A stretch of DNA of 64,000 bases from Mesorhizobium loti (GCF_013170705.1 NZ_CP033334.1:3015501-3079500); one strand, 5' to 3'. Positions 27,070 through 37,142 are shown, counted from the stretch's first letter. A program made the numbers and translations. The notes: generated by a model from the sequence alone, not told the origin.

Positions 27070-27468
27070 ATGACTTTCCACCCAACAACCAGACGCGCTG
27101 TGCTCGGTACCGTCGTCTCCATTCCAACCATTGGCGCGCCCGCGGTGGAATGGCCTTCTGCTGCAAACTTGAACGAAAGCCCGATCCTGGCGGGCTTTCG
27201 TCGTTGGGAGGCGCTAAGGGAATCGATCTGCTTTGACATTTGCGACAACGATCTGGATCGGCTTTACGCCGACATGGCCGACATCGTGGAAACCATGCTC
27301 GCAACTCCGGCCAAAACCATCCCCGAGTTCGCTGCGCAGTTCATGGTCGTTTTTAGCGGTGACGAAATTGCATACCCTCAGGCTGCCCGCGACCTCCACG
27401 CTCACTCGCAAACCCTTGTCGGTATGGCGCAGCGGGCTCGTGCCGGGTCAATTCTCGGTGGCGACTGA
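27070..27468 (+). CDS. Hypothetical protein with short basic/hydrophobic N terminus
   Basis: A 132 aa protein I cannot assign. The N terminus (TTRRAVLGTVVSIPTIGAPA) looks like a short Tat-like or signal sequence. The rest is acidic and helical, with regularly spaced Asp residues (DICDNDLDRLYADMADIVETML). Short proteins with a TRRAVLG start are common in accessory regions of Mesorhizobium. The ATG at MTFHP was preferred to one 54 bp upstream because of the leader. Its flanks are gene-poor, so acquisition by transfer is possible but not shown. Confidence 0.5.
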   Translation: MTFHPTTRRAVLGTVVSIPTIGAPAVEWPSAANLNESPILAGFRRWEALRESICFDICDNDLDRLYADMADIVETMLATPAKTIPEFAAQFMVVFSGDEIAYPQAARDLHAHSQTLVGMAQRARAGSILGGD

Positions 27469-27918
27469 CACCCATTGACGCGGGACCATGCGGATATGGG
27501 AAGAATTCCGATTCTGGCCTACGAAAAATCCAATGAAATCAACAATTTTGCTACATCCTCCGGGCCCACCATAACTGTTCAATATCAATTGGTTATGGCT
27601 ATCCTCGCTTTGAAGTGGGCCAATTCAGATACGCTATGTTCCCACGCTCAGTTTCCTGAAAGCCGCCATTCGGTCATTTCTTGGCGCCTCGAGCCCGCCT
27701 TCGACCCGATACAAGGCATTCACATGCGACTGTGATTTCCGCGTTGGCTTCTACCGGTGGGACAACGACCTGTTCATGGAGACATGGTGCGTGGGACATC
27801 GCGTTGAGCGTTGATTGAGGCCGCACCACCGACACCACGTCCTCATTGACAGGTTCATAACGTTACCGTGGGCAGTCATTCTTATCCGCGGGATGCGTCG
27901 TCGGCGACCTGCCGGGCA
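27469..27918. other. Gene-poor, relatively AT-rich tract
   Basis: About 450 bp without a gene I can support. Parts (27510-27610) are clearly richer in A and T than the surroundings. A stretch ending near 27810 keeps an open frame of about 65 codons with a protein-like end (CDCDFRVGFYRWDNDLF) but no good start codon. It may be the remnant of a lost gene. Confidence 0.45.
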
Positions 27919-28815
27919 TCAGTCACGCGATATGGATAGCCCCGCGAGAAGCGGCGCGTATGCGGCGAGCCTGCGGGATACGAACTCCGTGAAGAGCCGC
28001 ACGCGCTTCGTCTTGCGCGTCTCCCCCTGTGTGAGAAGCCAGAGCGTTCCGTACATGTGCAGGTCGGTGCCTGGCACTCTCACCAGCAGAGGGTTGGCAT
28101 CTCCGACGAAGCACGGCAGTGTCGTGATCCCAAGCCCCTGCCGTACAGCGACGATCTGCGCCTCGCCGTCCGTGGTCCTGAATGGAGCCCCCGTGGTGCG
28201 AACCTCACCCTCGCTGGCCCAATCCGGGATTCCATGAATGCTTATGACGATCCACCGGATGGGATCAGGCGCGCCCGCACGCCACGCGGCCAGTAGATCC
28301 CGGGACATGTAGACGCCGCCGAACAGCTCCGGTCCCTTCAGGCCGTGAAGATTGAGCGGCAGGGTTTTGCGGTCGTAGACGACGCGGATCGCCACGTCGG
28401 CCTCTCGATTGGTCAGATTTGCCAGCTCGCCGGAAGACAGGATTTCCATCTCTATGTCCGGATGCAGACGCGCGAAATCGGCGAGGTCCGGCATGAGCAG
28501 GTGTGTCGCGAGGGTCGGTGCCAGCGTCACCCGCAGAAGCCCGCGCACGCTCTGGTCGCGCCCGAAGACCCGCGTCTCCAGTTGGTGCGACGACGCCTCC
28601 ATCTGGTTCGCAAGCTCGAGGACCTCCTCGCCCGCAGCCGTCAGGCGGTAGCCCGAAGGCAGCTTTTCGAACATCCGCGCCCCGAGGCGTTCCTCGAACT
28701 GGGCGATGCGTCGCAGAACCGTCGCATGGTTGACACCGAGGTGCGCGGCGGCAGCCCGCACCGAGCCTCCACGCGCGGCGGCAAGAAAGTAGCGAACATC
28801 ATCCCAGTCGATCAT
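27919..28815 (-). CDS. LysR-family transcriptional regulator
   Basis: A 298 aa LysR-type regulator. The N-terminal helix-turn-helix is DWDDVRYFLAAARGGSVRAAAAHLGVNHATVLRRI, followed by a linker helix and a LysR substrate-binding domain (about 90-290). It is divergent from two SDR genes across a 226 bp intergenic region, the classic arrangement for a LysR regulator controlling its neighbours. The inducer is unknown. Confidence 0.92.
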   Translation of the reverse strand: MIDWDDVRYFLAAARGGSVRAAAAHLGVNHATVLRRIAQFEERLGARMFEKLPSGYRLTAAGEEVLELANQMEASSHQLETRVFGRDQSVRGLLRVTLAPTLATHLLMPDLADFARLHPDIEMEILSSGELANLTNREADVAIRVVYDRKTLPLNLHGLKGPELFGGVYMSRDLLAAWRAGAPDPIRWIVISIHGIPDWASEGEVRTTGAPFRTTDGEAQIVAVRQGLGITTLPCFVGDANPLLVRVPGTDLHMYGTLWLLTQGETRKTKRVRLFTEFVSRRLAAYAPLLAGLSISRD

Positions 28816-29041
28816 GGTGCATTCCTGCGCCAGGCAGTGCGGTTTGCAAAGGCCATTCTAACACGATCAGCCATAGTTCGCGCGGTCGTCGCGGCGTTCA
28901 ATCATTTAGCCGGATCGTTTTCGCACCACCGATGTGCGCGATTGCGCACTCACCGCCCGACTTCGGCGAACCCATCTTGGGGCTCTCGCGGGACTTTCCG
29001 TACAGCCAAGACACGAGACGGCGAAACGAAGGATGCATGAC

Positions 29042-29776
29042 ATGAACAGACTGAATGGCAAGACCGCCGTCATCACCGGCGGCGCGACCGGCATCGGCCG
29101 CGCCGCGGCAAAGCGCTTCATCGAGGAGGGCGCCTTCGTCTTCATCTTCGGCCGCCGGCAGGAAGCGCTCGACGCCGCCGTGGCGGAGCTCGGACACAAT
29201 GCCCGCCCAGTGAAAGGCTCGGTCTCGAATGAGGCCGACCTTGACCGGCTCTACGCGGCGGTGAAGGCCGAGCGCGGAACGCTTGACATCGTCTTCGCCA
29301 ATGCCGGGGCGGGAAGCCCGTTTCCCCTCGGCAAGATTACCGCCCAGCACATTGATGAAACCTTCGACACCAATGTGAAGGGCACGATCTTCACGGTCCA
29401 GAAGGCGTTGCCGCTGATGGGGCAAGGCGGCTCAATCATCCTGACCGGATCGAGCGCCGGCACAACGGGCGCTCCGGGATTCACCGCCTACAGCGCGAGC
29501 AAGGCGGCAGTGCGCAACCTCGCACGGACCTGGGCGGAAGACCTGAAGGGCACCGGCATCCGGGTAAACGTGCTGTCGCCCGGAGCGACGGCGACCGAAC
29601 TCGCGAAGGAGGCGTTGGGCGAGGAAGGCCAGAAGGCCTATGGCGCGATGACTCCGCTCCAGCGCATGGCCGATCCGGCGGAGATCGGGGCCGTGGCCGC
29701 CTTTCTCGCATCGTCGGACAGCAGCTTCATGACCGCCAGCGAGGTCGCCGTCGACGGCGGTCTGGCGCAACTCTGA
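29042..29776 (+). CDS. SDR-family oxidoreductase (first of a tandem pair)
   Basis: A 244 aa classical short-chain dehydrogenase. It has a Rossmann glycine motif TGGATGIG, NAG in FANAGAGSP, a catalytic Ser in LTGSSAGT, the YSASK catalytic Tyr-Lys pair, and the cofactor loop SPGATATE. The start was chosen for the GAAGGA site eight bases upstream; ATGs just before it are too close to that site. Substrate unknown. It is a paralogue of the next gene (many identical blocks such as DLDRLYA, FANAGAG, FTVQKALPL) and probably controlled by the divergent LysR protein. Confidence 0.9.
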   Translation: MNRLNGKTAVITGGATGIGRAAAKRFIEEGAFVFIFGRRQEALDAAVAELGHNARPVKGSVSNEADLDRLYAAVKAERGTLDIVFANAGAGSPFPLGKITAQHIDETFDTNVKGTIFTVQKALPLMGQGGSIILTGSSAGTTGAPGFTAYSASKAAVRNLARTWAEDLKGTGIRVNVLSPGATATELAKEALGEEGQKAYGAMTPLQRMADPAEIGAVAAFLASSDSSFMTASEVAVDGGLAQL

Positions 29777-29844
29777 CCCCCATGCGGGGCCACGCTTCTC
29801 AAACTTTACGAAACCCAAAAACATACAACCAAAGGTGAAAGATC

Positions 29845-30597
29845 ATGAAAAAACTCGAAGGCAAGGTTGCTGTCATCACAGGCGGAAGCAGCGGGATTGG
29901 CTTGGCGACGGCCAAGCGTTTCGTGGAAGAAGGTGCCCAGATCGTGATCTTTGGGCGACGCGAGAAAGTCTTACAAGAGGCCGCAGCCCTTATCGGGAGA
30001 AACGTGACCACGGTCGTGGGCGATGTTTCGCGCTTGGAAGATCTGGACCGGCTCTACGCCACTGTGAAAGAGAAACATGGTCACATCGACATTCTCTTCG
30101 CGAACGCGGGCGCAGGGACAATCGCGCCGCTCGCGGCAGCCACTGAGGCTCATTTTGACCAGACCTTCGATGTGAACGTGAAGGGGTTGTTCTTTACGGT
30201 GCAGAAGGCCCTTCCCCTCTTCAAAGACGGCGGATCGATCATTCTGAACTCTTCGGTCTCGAATGTGATGGGGCTACCAGCGTTCAGCGCCTACGCAGCA
30301 AGCAAGGCGGCTGTTCGCAGCTTCTCGCGGTCCTGGACCATGGAGTTGAAGGACCGAAACATCCGCGTCAATACTATGAGCCCTGGCGCGATCGAGACTC
30401 CCGCCTTGGCGACAACGACCGGCCTTACCGCTGAGCAAGCCGAGGAGGCGGTCGCCCAGTTTGCTGCACAGATCCCAATGGGTCGCAGGGGCAAGCCAGA
30501 GGAAATCGCGGCTGCGCTCACGTTCCTCGCCTCCGATCAAAGCTCCTACATCACCGGTATAGATCTCGCCGTCGATGGTGGCTGGGCACAGGTCTGA
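29845..30597 (+). CDS. SDR-family oxidoreductase (second of a tandem pair)
   Basis: A 250 aa classical short-chain dehydrogenase with TGGSSGIG, FANAGAG, the catalytic serines of LNSSVSN, YAASK and SPGAIETP. It begins 68 bp after the first SDR and is clearly homologous to it, so the pair probably arose by duplication. The divergence is considerable, and the loops around the active site differ (GTTGAPGF versus NVMGLPAF), which suggests different substrates. An NGR-type arginine after the glycine motif (FGRRE) hints at NADP preference. Confidence 0.92.
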   Translation: MKKLEGKVAVITGGSSGIGLATAKRFVEEGAQIVIFGRREKVLQEAAALIGRNVTTVVGDVSRLEDLDRLYATVKEKHGHIDILFANAGAGTIAPLAAATEAHFDQTFDVNVKGLFFTVQKALPLFKDGGSIILNSSVSNVMGLPAFSAYAASKAAVRSFSRSWTMELKDRNIRVNTMSPGAIETPALATTTGLTAEQAEEAVAQFAAQIPMGRRGKPEEIAAALTFLASDQSSYITGIDLAVDGGWAQV

Positions 30598-30628
30598 CCC
30601 GGCGTTAACACAGGATCGGAGAAGCATT

Positions 30629-31231
30629 ATGAGCTACGCAATTATCGGCTTCGGCAATATCGGCAAGGCCCTGGCCAAGGCGTTTGCCCGCAAAGGCATC
30701 GAAGTGTTCGTGGCAACCACGCGCGACCCGAAAAGCTTTGCAGCCGATGCGGCCGCGATCGGACCCACGATCATTCCCAAAACACTGGCGGAAGCGGTCA
30801 AGGCGGACATCATCTTTTTGGCGGTCCGTTTCGAAGCGCACCCGGATGTCGCCAAGGCGCTCGCCACCTGGCAGGGAAAGACCATCGTCGATGTGACCAA
30901 TGCCTACGGCGTGCCTCCTGAAAAACTGGGGGGACAGCCTTCTTCCAAGTTCGTTGCACAGGCATTCTCAGGCGCAAAACTGGTCAAGGGCTTCAACCAT
31001 CTGGTCGCTGCCGTCCTTGACCAGGATCCGGCCGCGCATGGTGGCAAAAGAGTCGTGTTCCTGGCGAGCGACGATGACGCTGCCGCAGCGGAGATTGGTG
31101 TGCTCGCGGAAAAGCTCGGTTTCTCGCCAATCAAACTTGGCGGGCTGTCGGAAGGTGGGCTGCTGGTCCAGGCGCGCGGAAATAGCTGGGGGCATCTGAT
31201 CTTCAAGGACTTGGTCAAGTTCGACGGATGA
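30629..31231 (+). CDS. NAD(P)-binding F420-reductase-like protein (COG2085 type)
   Basis: A 200 aa single Rossmann-domain protein. The nucleotide-binding motif is IGFGNIGKALAKAFARKG, followed by ATTRDPKSF, DIIFLAVRFEAHPDV, IVDVTNAYG and VKGFNHL, the pattern of the NADPH-dependent F420 reductase/NADP oxidoreductase family. Members outside actinobacteria and archaea rarely use F420, so the real cofactor partner is unknown. It begins 31 bp after the second SDR, most likely in the same operon. The start was set at MSYAIIGFG after a GGAGAAG site. Confidence 0.87.
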   Translation: MSYAIIGFGNIGKALAKAFARKGIEVFVATTRDPKSFAADAAAIGPTIIPKTLAEAVKADIIFLAVRFEAHPDVAKALATWQGKTIVDVTNAYGVPPEKLGGQPSSKFVAQAFSGAKLVKGFNHLVAAVLDQDPAAHGGKRVVFLASDDDAAAAEIGVLAEKLGFSPIKLGGLSEGGLLVQARGNSWGHLIFKDLVKFDG

Positions 31232-31402
31232 ACACGACATGCCAACCGGCAGCGTCGGGATACACGGATCGAATCGAGCGCGATGGAGAAATTCCCATGA
31301 GCATCGAGAAGACCACCCAGACCGCAAGGAGACTGGGCTCTCGTGGACTGTCGCCTCGCACGCCGCCCGCTCGTCGAATGCCAAGCCGTAAGGGAGATTC
31401 CT

Positions 31403-32035
31403 ATGTACGACCAGTCCAAGCTATCCGAATTGATCCGCTTCGCACGCATCGATGCGGGCTCCACCGTGATTGACGTGTACCCAGGCGACGGAGACTGGAC
31501 GCGCCTCTTCTCCGACATCGTCGGACCCAAGGGGCGAGTCTACAGCTTCGTCCCGGCCGAGGTCGCTCACTTCAAGAACGATCCGGTCGGCCGCATGCGG
31601 ACGCTTGCGAAGGAGCCGGGCCGAGAGAACGTCGAAGCCGTCTCGGCTGACCTCGTGGCGATGCCGGAGGTCACGCAGCCAGCGGATGTCCTGTGGCTGC
31701 ACCTGTTCTACCACGATCTCCATACCGCGCTGATCCAGGCCAGGGGCGCGACCGCGGCCGACTTCAATCGAGCCGTCCACGAGCGGCTGAAGCCCGGCGG
31801 GTCCTACGTCATCGTAGACCACGCCGCCACCGCAGGGGCGGGCACGAGCGACACTCAGGCGCTGCATCGGATCGACCCTGCGTCCGTCCTCGAGGAGGTG
31901 GAGGCGGCCGGCTTCATGCTGGACGCGCAAAGCACCATGCTCGCGAACAAGGACGATCCGCACTCGACCAAGGTGTTCGATCCCTCCATCAAAGGCGAGA
32001 CCGATCGCTTCGCCTATCGATTCTTGAAGATCTGA
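31403..32035 (+). CDS. Class I SAM-dependent methyltransferase-like protein (COG4798 type)
   Basis: A 210 aa protein with a SAM-binding Rossmann core: STVIDVYPGDGDWTRLFSDIVGPKGRVYSFVPAE, then PADVLWLHLFYHDLH and VHERLKPGGSYVIVDHAA. This follows the predicted methyltransferase family COG4798. The GxGxG loop is altered to YPGDGDW. The substrate is unknown. An AAGGGAG site precedes the ATG. The 171 bp gap before it contains a short frame starting MSIEKTTQTA that looks interrupted, so an additional small gene may have been lost. Confidence 0.8.
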   Translation: MYDQSKLSELIRFARIDAGSTVIDVYPGDGDWTRLFSDIVGPKGRVYSFVPAEVAHFKNDPVGRMRTLAKEPGRENVEAVSADLVAMPEVTQPADVLWLHLFYHDLHTALIQARGATAADFNRAVHERLKPGGSYVIVDHAATAGAGTSDTQALHRIDPASVLEEVEAAGFMLDAQSTMLANKDDPHSTKVFDPSIKGETDRFAYRFLKI

Positions 32036-32212
32036 TACTGGCCCACTCGCCAATGATGAGGTCGGCTCTTACCGCAGCAGCTGGTTGCAACAGGATCGAC
32101 CGCTGTCGGCCCCCGATCTAGACTAGACGCTCCTTTGCCGGTCCGACGGAGGCATGCGATCGTCCAGATCGCGTCGTCTGCAAGGTAAAGACTTGCCTCG
32201 GCGCAGAGCTCG

Positions 32213-32461
32213 CTATGGGGCCTGGACCAGACCCGCACGACGGGCCGCTTTCAAAAATGCCCTTCTTGCTTGTTGCGGAGCCCGCCATCCGTCCAAGGAG
32301 TCGCGGCAAGTGCGGCAGGCAGCTCGATAGCTTGGTCCTCTCGCCCATTCTGGCCACTGGTCATGGAGGCACTCAAGTGCCTCCCAACTGCTGGCAACCA
32401 CCCGCTCCCTCGAGGATCTCACGCGCAGTCTCACTGGTTCGGGAAATCGAATATCCCTCAT
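32213..32461 (-). CDS. DUF982 protein (copy 1)
   Basis: An 82 aa protein recognised inside a longer frame. It follows the DUF982 pattern: RFPEPVRLRVRSSRERVV, then SSWEALECLHDQWPEWARGP, CRDSLDG and AFLKAARRAGL. The ATG has a CGGAG site seven bases upstream, and it begins 25 bp after the stop of the next DUF982 gene on the same strand. DUF982 proteins are numerous in rhizobia and have no known biochemical function. It stands head-to-tail with copy 2. Confidence 0.75.
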   Translation of the reverse strand: MRDIRFPEPVRLRVRSSRERVVASSWEALECLHDQWPEWARGPSYRAACRTCRDSLDGWRAPQQARRAFLKAARRAGLVQAP

Positions 32462-32486
32462 GGCTTTCTCCGCCCCCGCGGACCGA

Positions 32487-32807
32487 TTACATCGACTTGT
32501 TGTAGGGGCCTTTCGAAGCAGCCCCGAAAGCGCCAACTGCCTTGGCCGCGACGATGTCGCCTTCGGCCTGTACAAGCAAATCCATGCGGCGGGCGAAGGC
32601 GACAAAAGTGCCGCGAGCGGTCTCGGCATCCACCTCGCCGGCGAGGGCTGCCCGACAGGCATTGAGCGCGACGCCATGAGCAGGGCCTCGCTTCGAGGGC
32701 GGCCATTCATCCAGCAGGACGAAGGCGTCTTTTACGCTTTGAATGTCGGTCGGAAACCCAAGACCCACGAGCACCCTTACGGGATGCTGAAATCGATCAT
32801 GTTCCAT
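32487..32807 (-). CDS. DUF982 protein (copy 2)
   Basis: A 106 aa DUF982 protein: FQHPVRVLVGLGFPTDIQSV, KDAFVLLDEWPPSKRGPAHGVALNACRAALAGEVDAETARGTF in outline, and an Ala/Lys-rich C-terminal tail absent from copy 1. The ATG was chosen for its strong GGAGGAAAAC ribosome site; an upstream ATG would add six residues. It lies downstream of groEL on the same strand, separated by a small hypothetical gene, and may share stress expression, which is inference. Confidence 0.8.
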   Translation of the reverse strand: MEHDRFQHPVRVLVGLGFPTDIQSVKDAFVLLDEWPPSKRGPAHGVALNACRAALAGEVDAETARGTFVAFARRMDLLVQAEGDIVAAKAVGAFGAASKGPYNKSM

Positions 32808-32893
32808 GTTTTCCTCCGTTTTCACGTGGTTAGCTCAATCGATCGGAAGCCCTTTCCCTCGGCGCGTGCGCGATGGATCGCGTGCGCCGCGCC

Positions 32894-33124
32894 TCAGCTT
32901 GCCGAACTCCCGTTTCCAGGCGGGCCCTTGCTGTCGGTAAGATTCCGCGCGGCCAGAAACATCACCGTGTATGCTGCCTTGCGCCGATCCCAACCCGCGG
33001 CCTCCGCTCTGTCGAGCAACTCGACCAGTATCGGGTCAAGCGCAACCTTGAGGTCTGCTTCGTAGTTCAGATCGGTGGCCGCACGCGACGGCGGGGGGAT
33101 TACGTTAAAGTTCATCACGTTCAT
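32894..33124 (-). CDS. Small hypothetical protein
   Basis: A 76 aa protein without a recognised domain. It has a low-complexity start (MNVMNFNVIPPPSR) and a helical, acidic-to-basic body (DLKVALDPILVELLDRAEAAGWDRRKAAYTVMFLAARNLTDS). An AAAAGG site precedes the ATG. It sits between groEL and DUF982 copy 2, in the same direction as both. Its composition is coding-like, but expression is unproven. Confidence 0.6.
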   Translation of the reverse strand: MNVMNFNVIPPPSRAATDLNYEADLKVALDPILVELLDRAEAAGWDRRKAAYTVMFLAARNLTDSKGPPGNGSSAS

Positions 33125-33143
33125 GGCTCTACCTTTTGTCAGG

Positions 33144-33170
33144 GTGTCCGCGCCCACCGGGCGCGGACAC
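33144..33170 (-). terminator. Hairpin downstream of groEL
   Basis: GTGTCCGCGCCC and GGGCGCGGACAC form a perfect 12 bp stem with a 3-base loop, 12 bp after the groEL stop on the minus strand. It is very stable and most likely ends the groESL transcript, though no U-tract follows. Confidence 0.7.
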
Positions 33171-33181
33171 TGCCGTTAGCG

Positions 33182-34867
<1,686 letters not shown>

Positions 34868-35182
34868 TCACGCGGCCTTCCTCACTTGGGCGCTTTGCTC
34901 GATCACGCCCATCACGTCGCTTTCCTTCATGATGAGCAGATCCTCGCCATTGAGCTTGATCTCCGTGCCGGACCATTTGCCGAACAGGATGCGGTCGCCG
35001 ATGGCGACGCCGAGAGGCGTGAGCTTGCCGCTGTCGTCGCGGGCGCCTGGGCCGACGGCAATCACCTCGCCCTCCTGCGGCTTCTCCTTGGCGGTGTCGG
35101 GGATGATGATGCCGCCGGCCGTCTTCTCATCGGCTTCGATGCGGCGGACCAGGATACGGTCATGCAATGGACGGAACGTCAT
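34868..35182 (-). CDS. groES: GroES co-chaperonin
   Basis: A 104 aa co-chaperonin capping the GroEL ring. Signatures are [38 protein letters not shown] and the C-terminal [13 protein letters not shown]. It is slightly longer than the usual 95-98 residues because of a short tail ([10 protein letters not shown]). The start was set at MTFRPLHD with GGAGAACG upstream. It precedes groEL, with a CIRCE operator 155 bp upstream. Confidence 0.97.
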   Translation of the reverse strand: MTFRPLHDRILVRRIEADEKTAGGIIIPDTAKEKPQEGEVIAVGPGARDDSGKLTPLGVAIGDRILFGKWSGTEIKLNGEDLLIMKESDVMGVIEQSAQVRKAA

Positions 35183-35337
35183 ATCGTTCTCCTTCGGGAC
35201 AAACAGATTTTTGAGGTTCCTCCACACCGGACCGGCAATATCGGCCGGTGCGGGGCGCCGCGACCCTTTCTCAGGCATCGCGCGCATATCGAGCTAGTTT
35301 TGGTATTTTCGAGTTTCAAGAGGTCGCTGGAAAAATT

Positions 35338-35364
35338 TTGGCACTCTGCATTCACGAGTGCTAG
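35338..35364. promoter_or_regulatory. CIRCE operator upstream of groESL
   Basis: TTGGCACTC, nine spacer bases, then GAGTGCTAG. This matches the CIRCE consensus TTAGCACTC-N9-GAGTGCTAA at 16 of 18 arm positions. It is the HrcA-repressor site of alphaproteobacterial groESL operons. A CTTGAAA element (35314-35320 on the minus strand) nearby could be part of an RpoH promoter, but its spacing to a -10 is unclear. Confidence 0.88.
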
Positions 35365-35519
35365 GGACATGAATTCATGCAGCTATTTTCGCCAGGGCGC
35401 GCGATTTTCAGGTCTTGAAATTCGCCCCGAACTCCACGAAATTTTTTGGCGGCTGGAGTCCCGAAGGGGGTACGGCCCACAACGATGCCAAGGAGATTGT
35501 TAGGAAGCGGAGACTGTCG

Positions 35520-35867
35520 ATGGAACAAACCTTGTCGAAAAATATCCCCTCGATCGCCCCTGAAACTTCTGATCCTTCGCTTGACCGCCTGCTGTTTCCG
35601 GCGCGCTACTTCAGTCATCCCGATGAGGTGGTGGGCGACCGCACGCTCGACACTCAGGAAAAGCGCGCCATTCTTGCCTCATGGGCGTCGGATGCCTGCG
35701 CAGTCGACTCCGTGCCTGCGCTGCGAAAACCACCGGGTGCTTCGAGACCGGTGACGTTCGACGCCGTCATGGATGCACTTCGCCGACTGGACGACATTCG
35801 CGCTGAAGTTGCCAGTGACTTCAAGGAATGGCGGGATCAAGGACGCCCGCAAAGCCTTGATGGCTGA
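35520..35867 (+). CDS. Conserved hypothetical protein
   Basis: A 115 aa soluble protein of unknown function. It has a disordered start, then LDRLLFPARYFSHPDEVVGDRTLDTQEKRAILASWASDACAVDS, and a helical C terminus (FDAVMDALRRLDDIRAEV). The FxHPxEVxxDxxLxxxEKRAILASWASDA segment is one I associate with a small alphaproteobacterial hypothetical family, often near heat-shock genes. The start was placed at MEQTLSKN, preceded by a weak site. It is divergent from groESL and may respond to the same stress, which is inference. Confidence 0.72.
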   Translation: MEQTLSKNIPSIAPETSDPSLDRLLFPARYFSHPDEVVGDRTLDTQEKRAILASWASDACAVDSVPALRKPPGASRPVTFDAVMDALRRLDDIRAEVASDFKEWRDQGRPQSLDG

Positions 35868-35901
35868 ACGCAGCTAAGAAGCAGCTAAGAAGGAGAGAAA
35901 C

Positions 35902-36171
35902 ATGGCCAGCAGGGAATTCCGGCTGCAGATGGAGGGCTACGGTCTCACAACCGCGGAGATCCACTACCATCTCCCCGATCATCCAAGCCTGTTGCAGCTC
36001 TACGTTTGGCAGGAATACGATCTCGCACCGGAATTCCCGACCCTCAAAGGGTTTCTGGATTACTGGGAGCGGGAACTGGAAGGCGCGCTCCATTCCGTGC
36101 GCGTCGCCCATCACCGCCTGATCCGGCCTTCCGAATGGCAGGCCCTGGACGGCATTTTGACCTTTCAATAG
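35902..36171 (+). CDS. usg: Usg family protein
   Basis: An 89 aa protein matching the Usg family of alphaproteobacteria: QMEGYGLTTAEIHYHLPDHPSLLQLYVWQEYDLAPEFPTLKGFLDYWERELEG in outline, and VRVAHHRLIRPSEW at the end. The name comes from its position near trp genes in some species. No function is established. It follows the upstream hypothetical gene by 34 bp with an AAGGAGAG site, probably as one operon. Confidence 0.85.
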   Translation: MASREFRLQMEGYGLTTAEIHYHLPDHPSLLQLYVWQEYDLAPEFPTLKGFLDYWERELEGALHSVRVAHHRLIRPSEWQALDGILTFQ

Positions 36172-36449
36172 TACTGAAACCGATGCGACTTGGCTAAGCG
36201 GGACGGCCCTTTAGTCGCCATGGCACCCGATTGAAGAAGGTTCTTGCTGGCCGGTTGCCAACACCCCTTGAACCGAAGAGAGGCTTCTCCAATCTTTTTC
36301 TGTGTCGAGCGCGGCTTGGTGGATGTCGAGTCGGAATCCGTCCCGTTTGCCATGGCATTCACTCAAGCTCGTCGATTTGCCGGAACTGACATCCTCGCCA
36401 CACAGGGGTGAGGCAGGATCAGGTGCCACACGGGTTCAAGGAGGTCACC
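36172..36449. other. Intergenic region without a supported gene
   Basis: About 280 bp between usg and DUF982 copy 3. Reading frames here are short and not protein-like. Nothing stands out apart from the ribosome site at its right end. Confidence 0.45.
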
Positions 36450-36764
36450 ATGGAAGATGGAATGTTCAAGCAGGCGATCTTCGTACGAGATGATGGCTTC
36501 GCTCTCCGAAGGATCGATTGTGTCATGGATGCGATAGAGTTTCTTGAGGAATGGCCGATCGAAAGGCGCGGGCTGCTTCACGCAGCGGCGAGTGACGCTT
36601 GCTACTCCGCATATGATGGTCGAAGGTCGGTCGATGCGGCGCACAAGACATTTACGACCTGGGCACGCAGGGTCGGTGTCATCGAGGATGTTCCCGTGGC
36701 GCCGCCGTGGATGACAGGACCCAAGATCAGCGGTCCGGACCATTCTGCAGAAATTGACGGTTGA
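36450..36764 (+). CDS. DUF982 protein (copy 3)
   Basis: A 104 aa DUF982 protein: FVRDDGFALRRIDCVMDAIEFLEEWPIERRGLLHAAASDACYSAYDGRRSVDAAHKTFTTWARRVGV in outline, with a Pro/Gly-rich tail. The start is fixed by an AAGGAGG site just upstream. It conserves the WP-x4-RG-xx-H core shared by all four copies here, but its flanking residues differ strongly. Function unknown. Confidence 0.78.
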   Translation: MEDGMFKQAIFVRDDGFALRRIDCVMDAIEFLEEWPIERRGLLHAAASDACYSAYDGRRSVDAAHKTFTTWARRVGVIEDVPVAPPWMTGPKISGPDHSAEIDG

Positions 36765-36903
36765 TTTCGCTTGCGGCGGCAATCGTACCGCCGCCGCGTC
36801 GATCGACGCGTCACAGGGGGCGTGATGTCAAAATGGCGCCAAAATCGTTGGCGATCAAAGGCAATGCGCCCCTTTTCGGGGCTGACATTGTATGGAGGTT
36901 AGC

Positions 36904-37125
36904 ATGATCCGCAAAATCGCAATCGCCAGTGCACTTGTCGCCATTTTCAGCATCCCTGCATTTGCGGCCACGGAGTACTGGGTGGCCAAGGATGCCACGA
37001 CCAAGAAGTGTGAGGTGGTGACCAAAAAACCGGACGGTACGAAACTGACCGATGCTGGCAACAAGACCTATGCGAGCAAGGCCAATGCCGAAAAGGCATT
37101 GAAGGAACTGGCCGCTTGCAAATGA
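36904..37125 (+). CDS. Small secreted protein
   Basis: A 73 aa protein with a clear Sec signal peptide (IRKIAIASALVAIFSIPAFA, cleavage after AFA). The mature part of about 50 residues is Lys-rich, beginning ATEYWVAKDATTKKCEVV, with two cysteines that could pair, and ending AEKALKELAACK. It resembles short periplasmic proteins of rhizobia with the EYWVxxD-xxTKKC pattern. Function unknown. A GGAGG site precedes the ATG. Confidence 0.72.
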   Translation: MIRKIAIASALVAIFSIPAFAATEYWVAKDATTKKCEVVTKKPDGTKLTDAGNKTYASKANAEKALKELAACK

Positions 37126-37142
37126 ACTGACAGGCTCGTGCA

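Noticed and set aside
27475..27735. An 86-codon frame in the gene-poor tract
   Set aside because: No ribosome site, no family match and mixed composition. Described as part of the gene-poor tract instead.
32215..32505. A plus-strand frame of 96 codons near the DUF982 pair
   Set aside because: It is antisense to DUF982 copy 1, whose family motif and ribosome site are clear.
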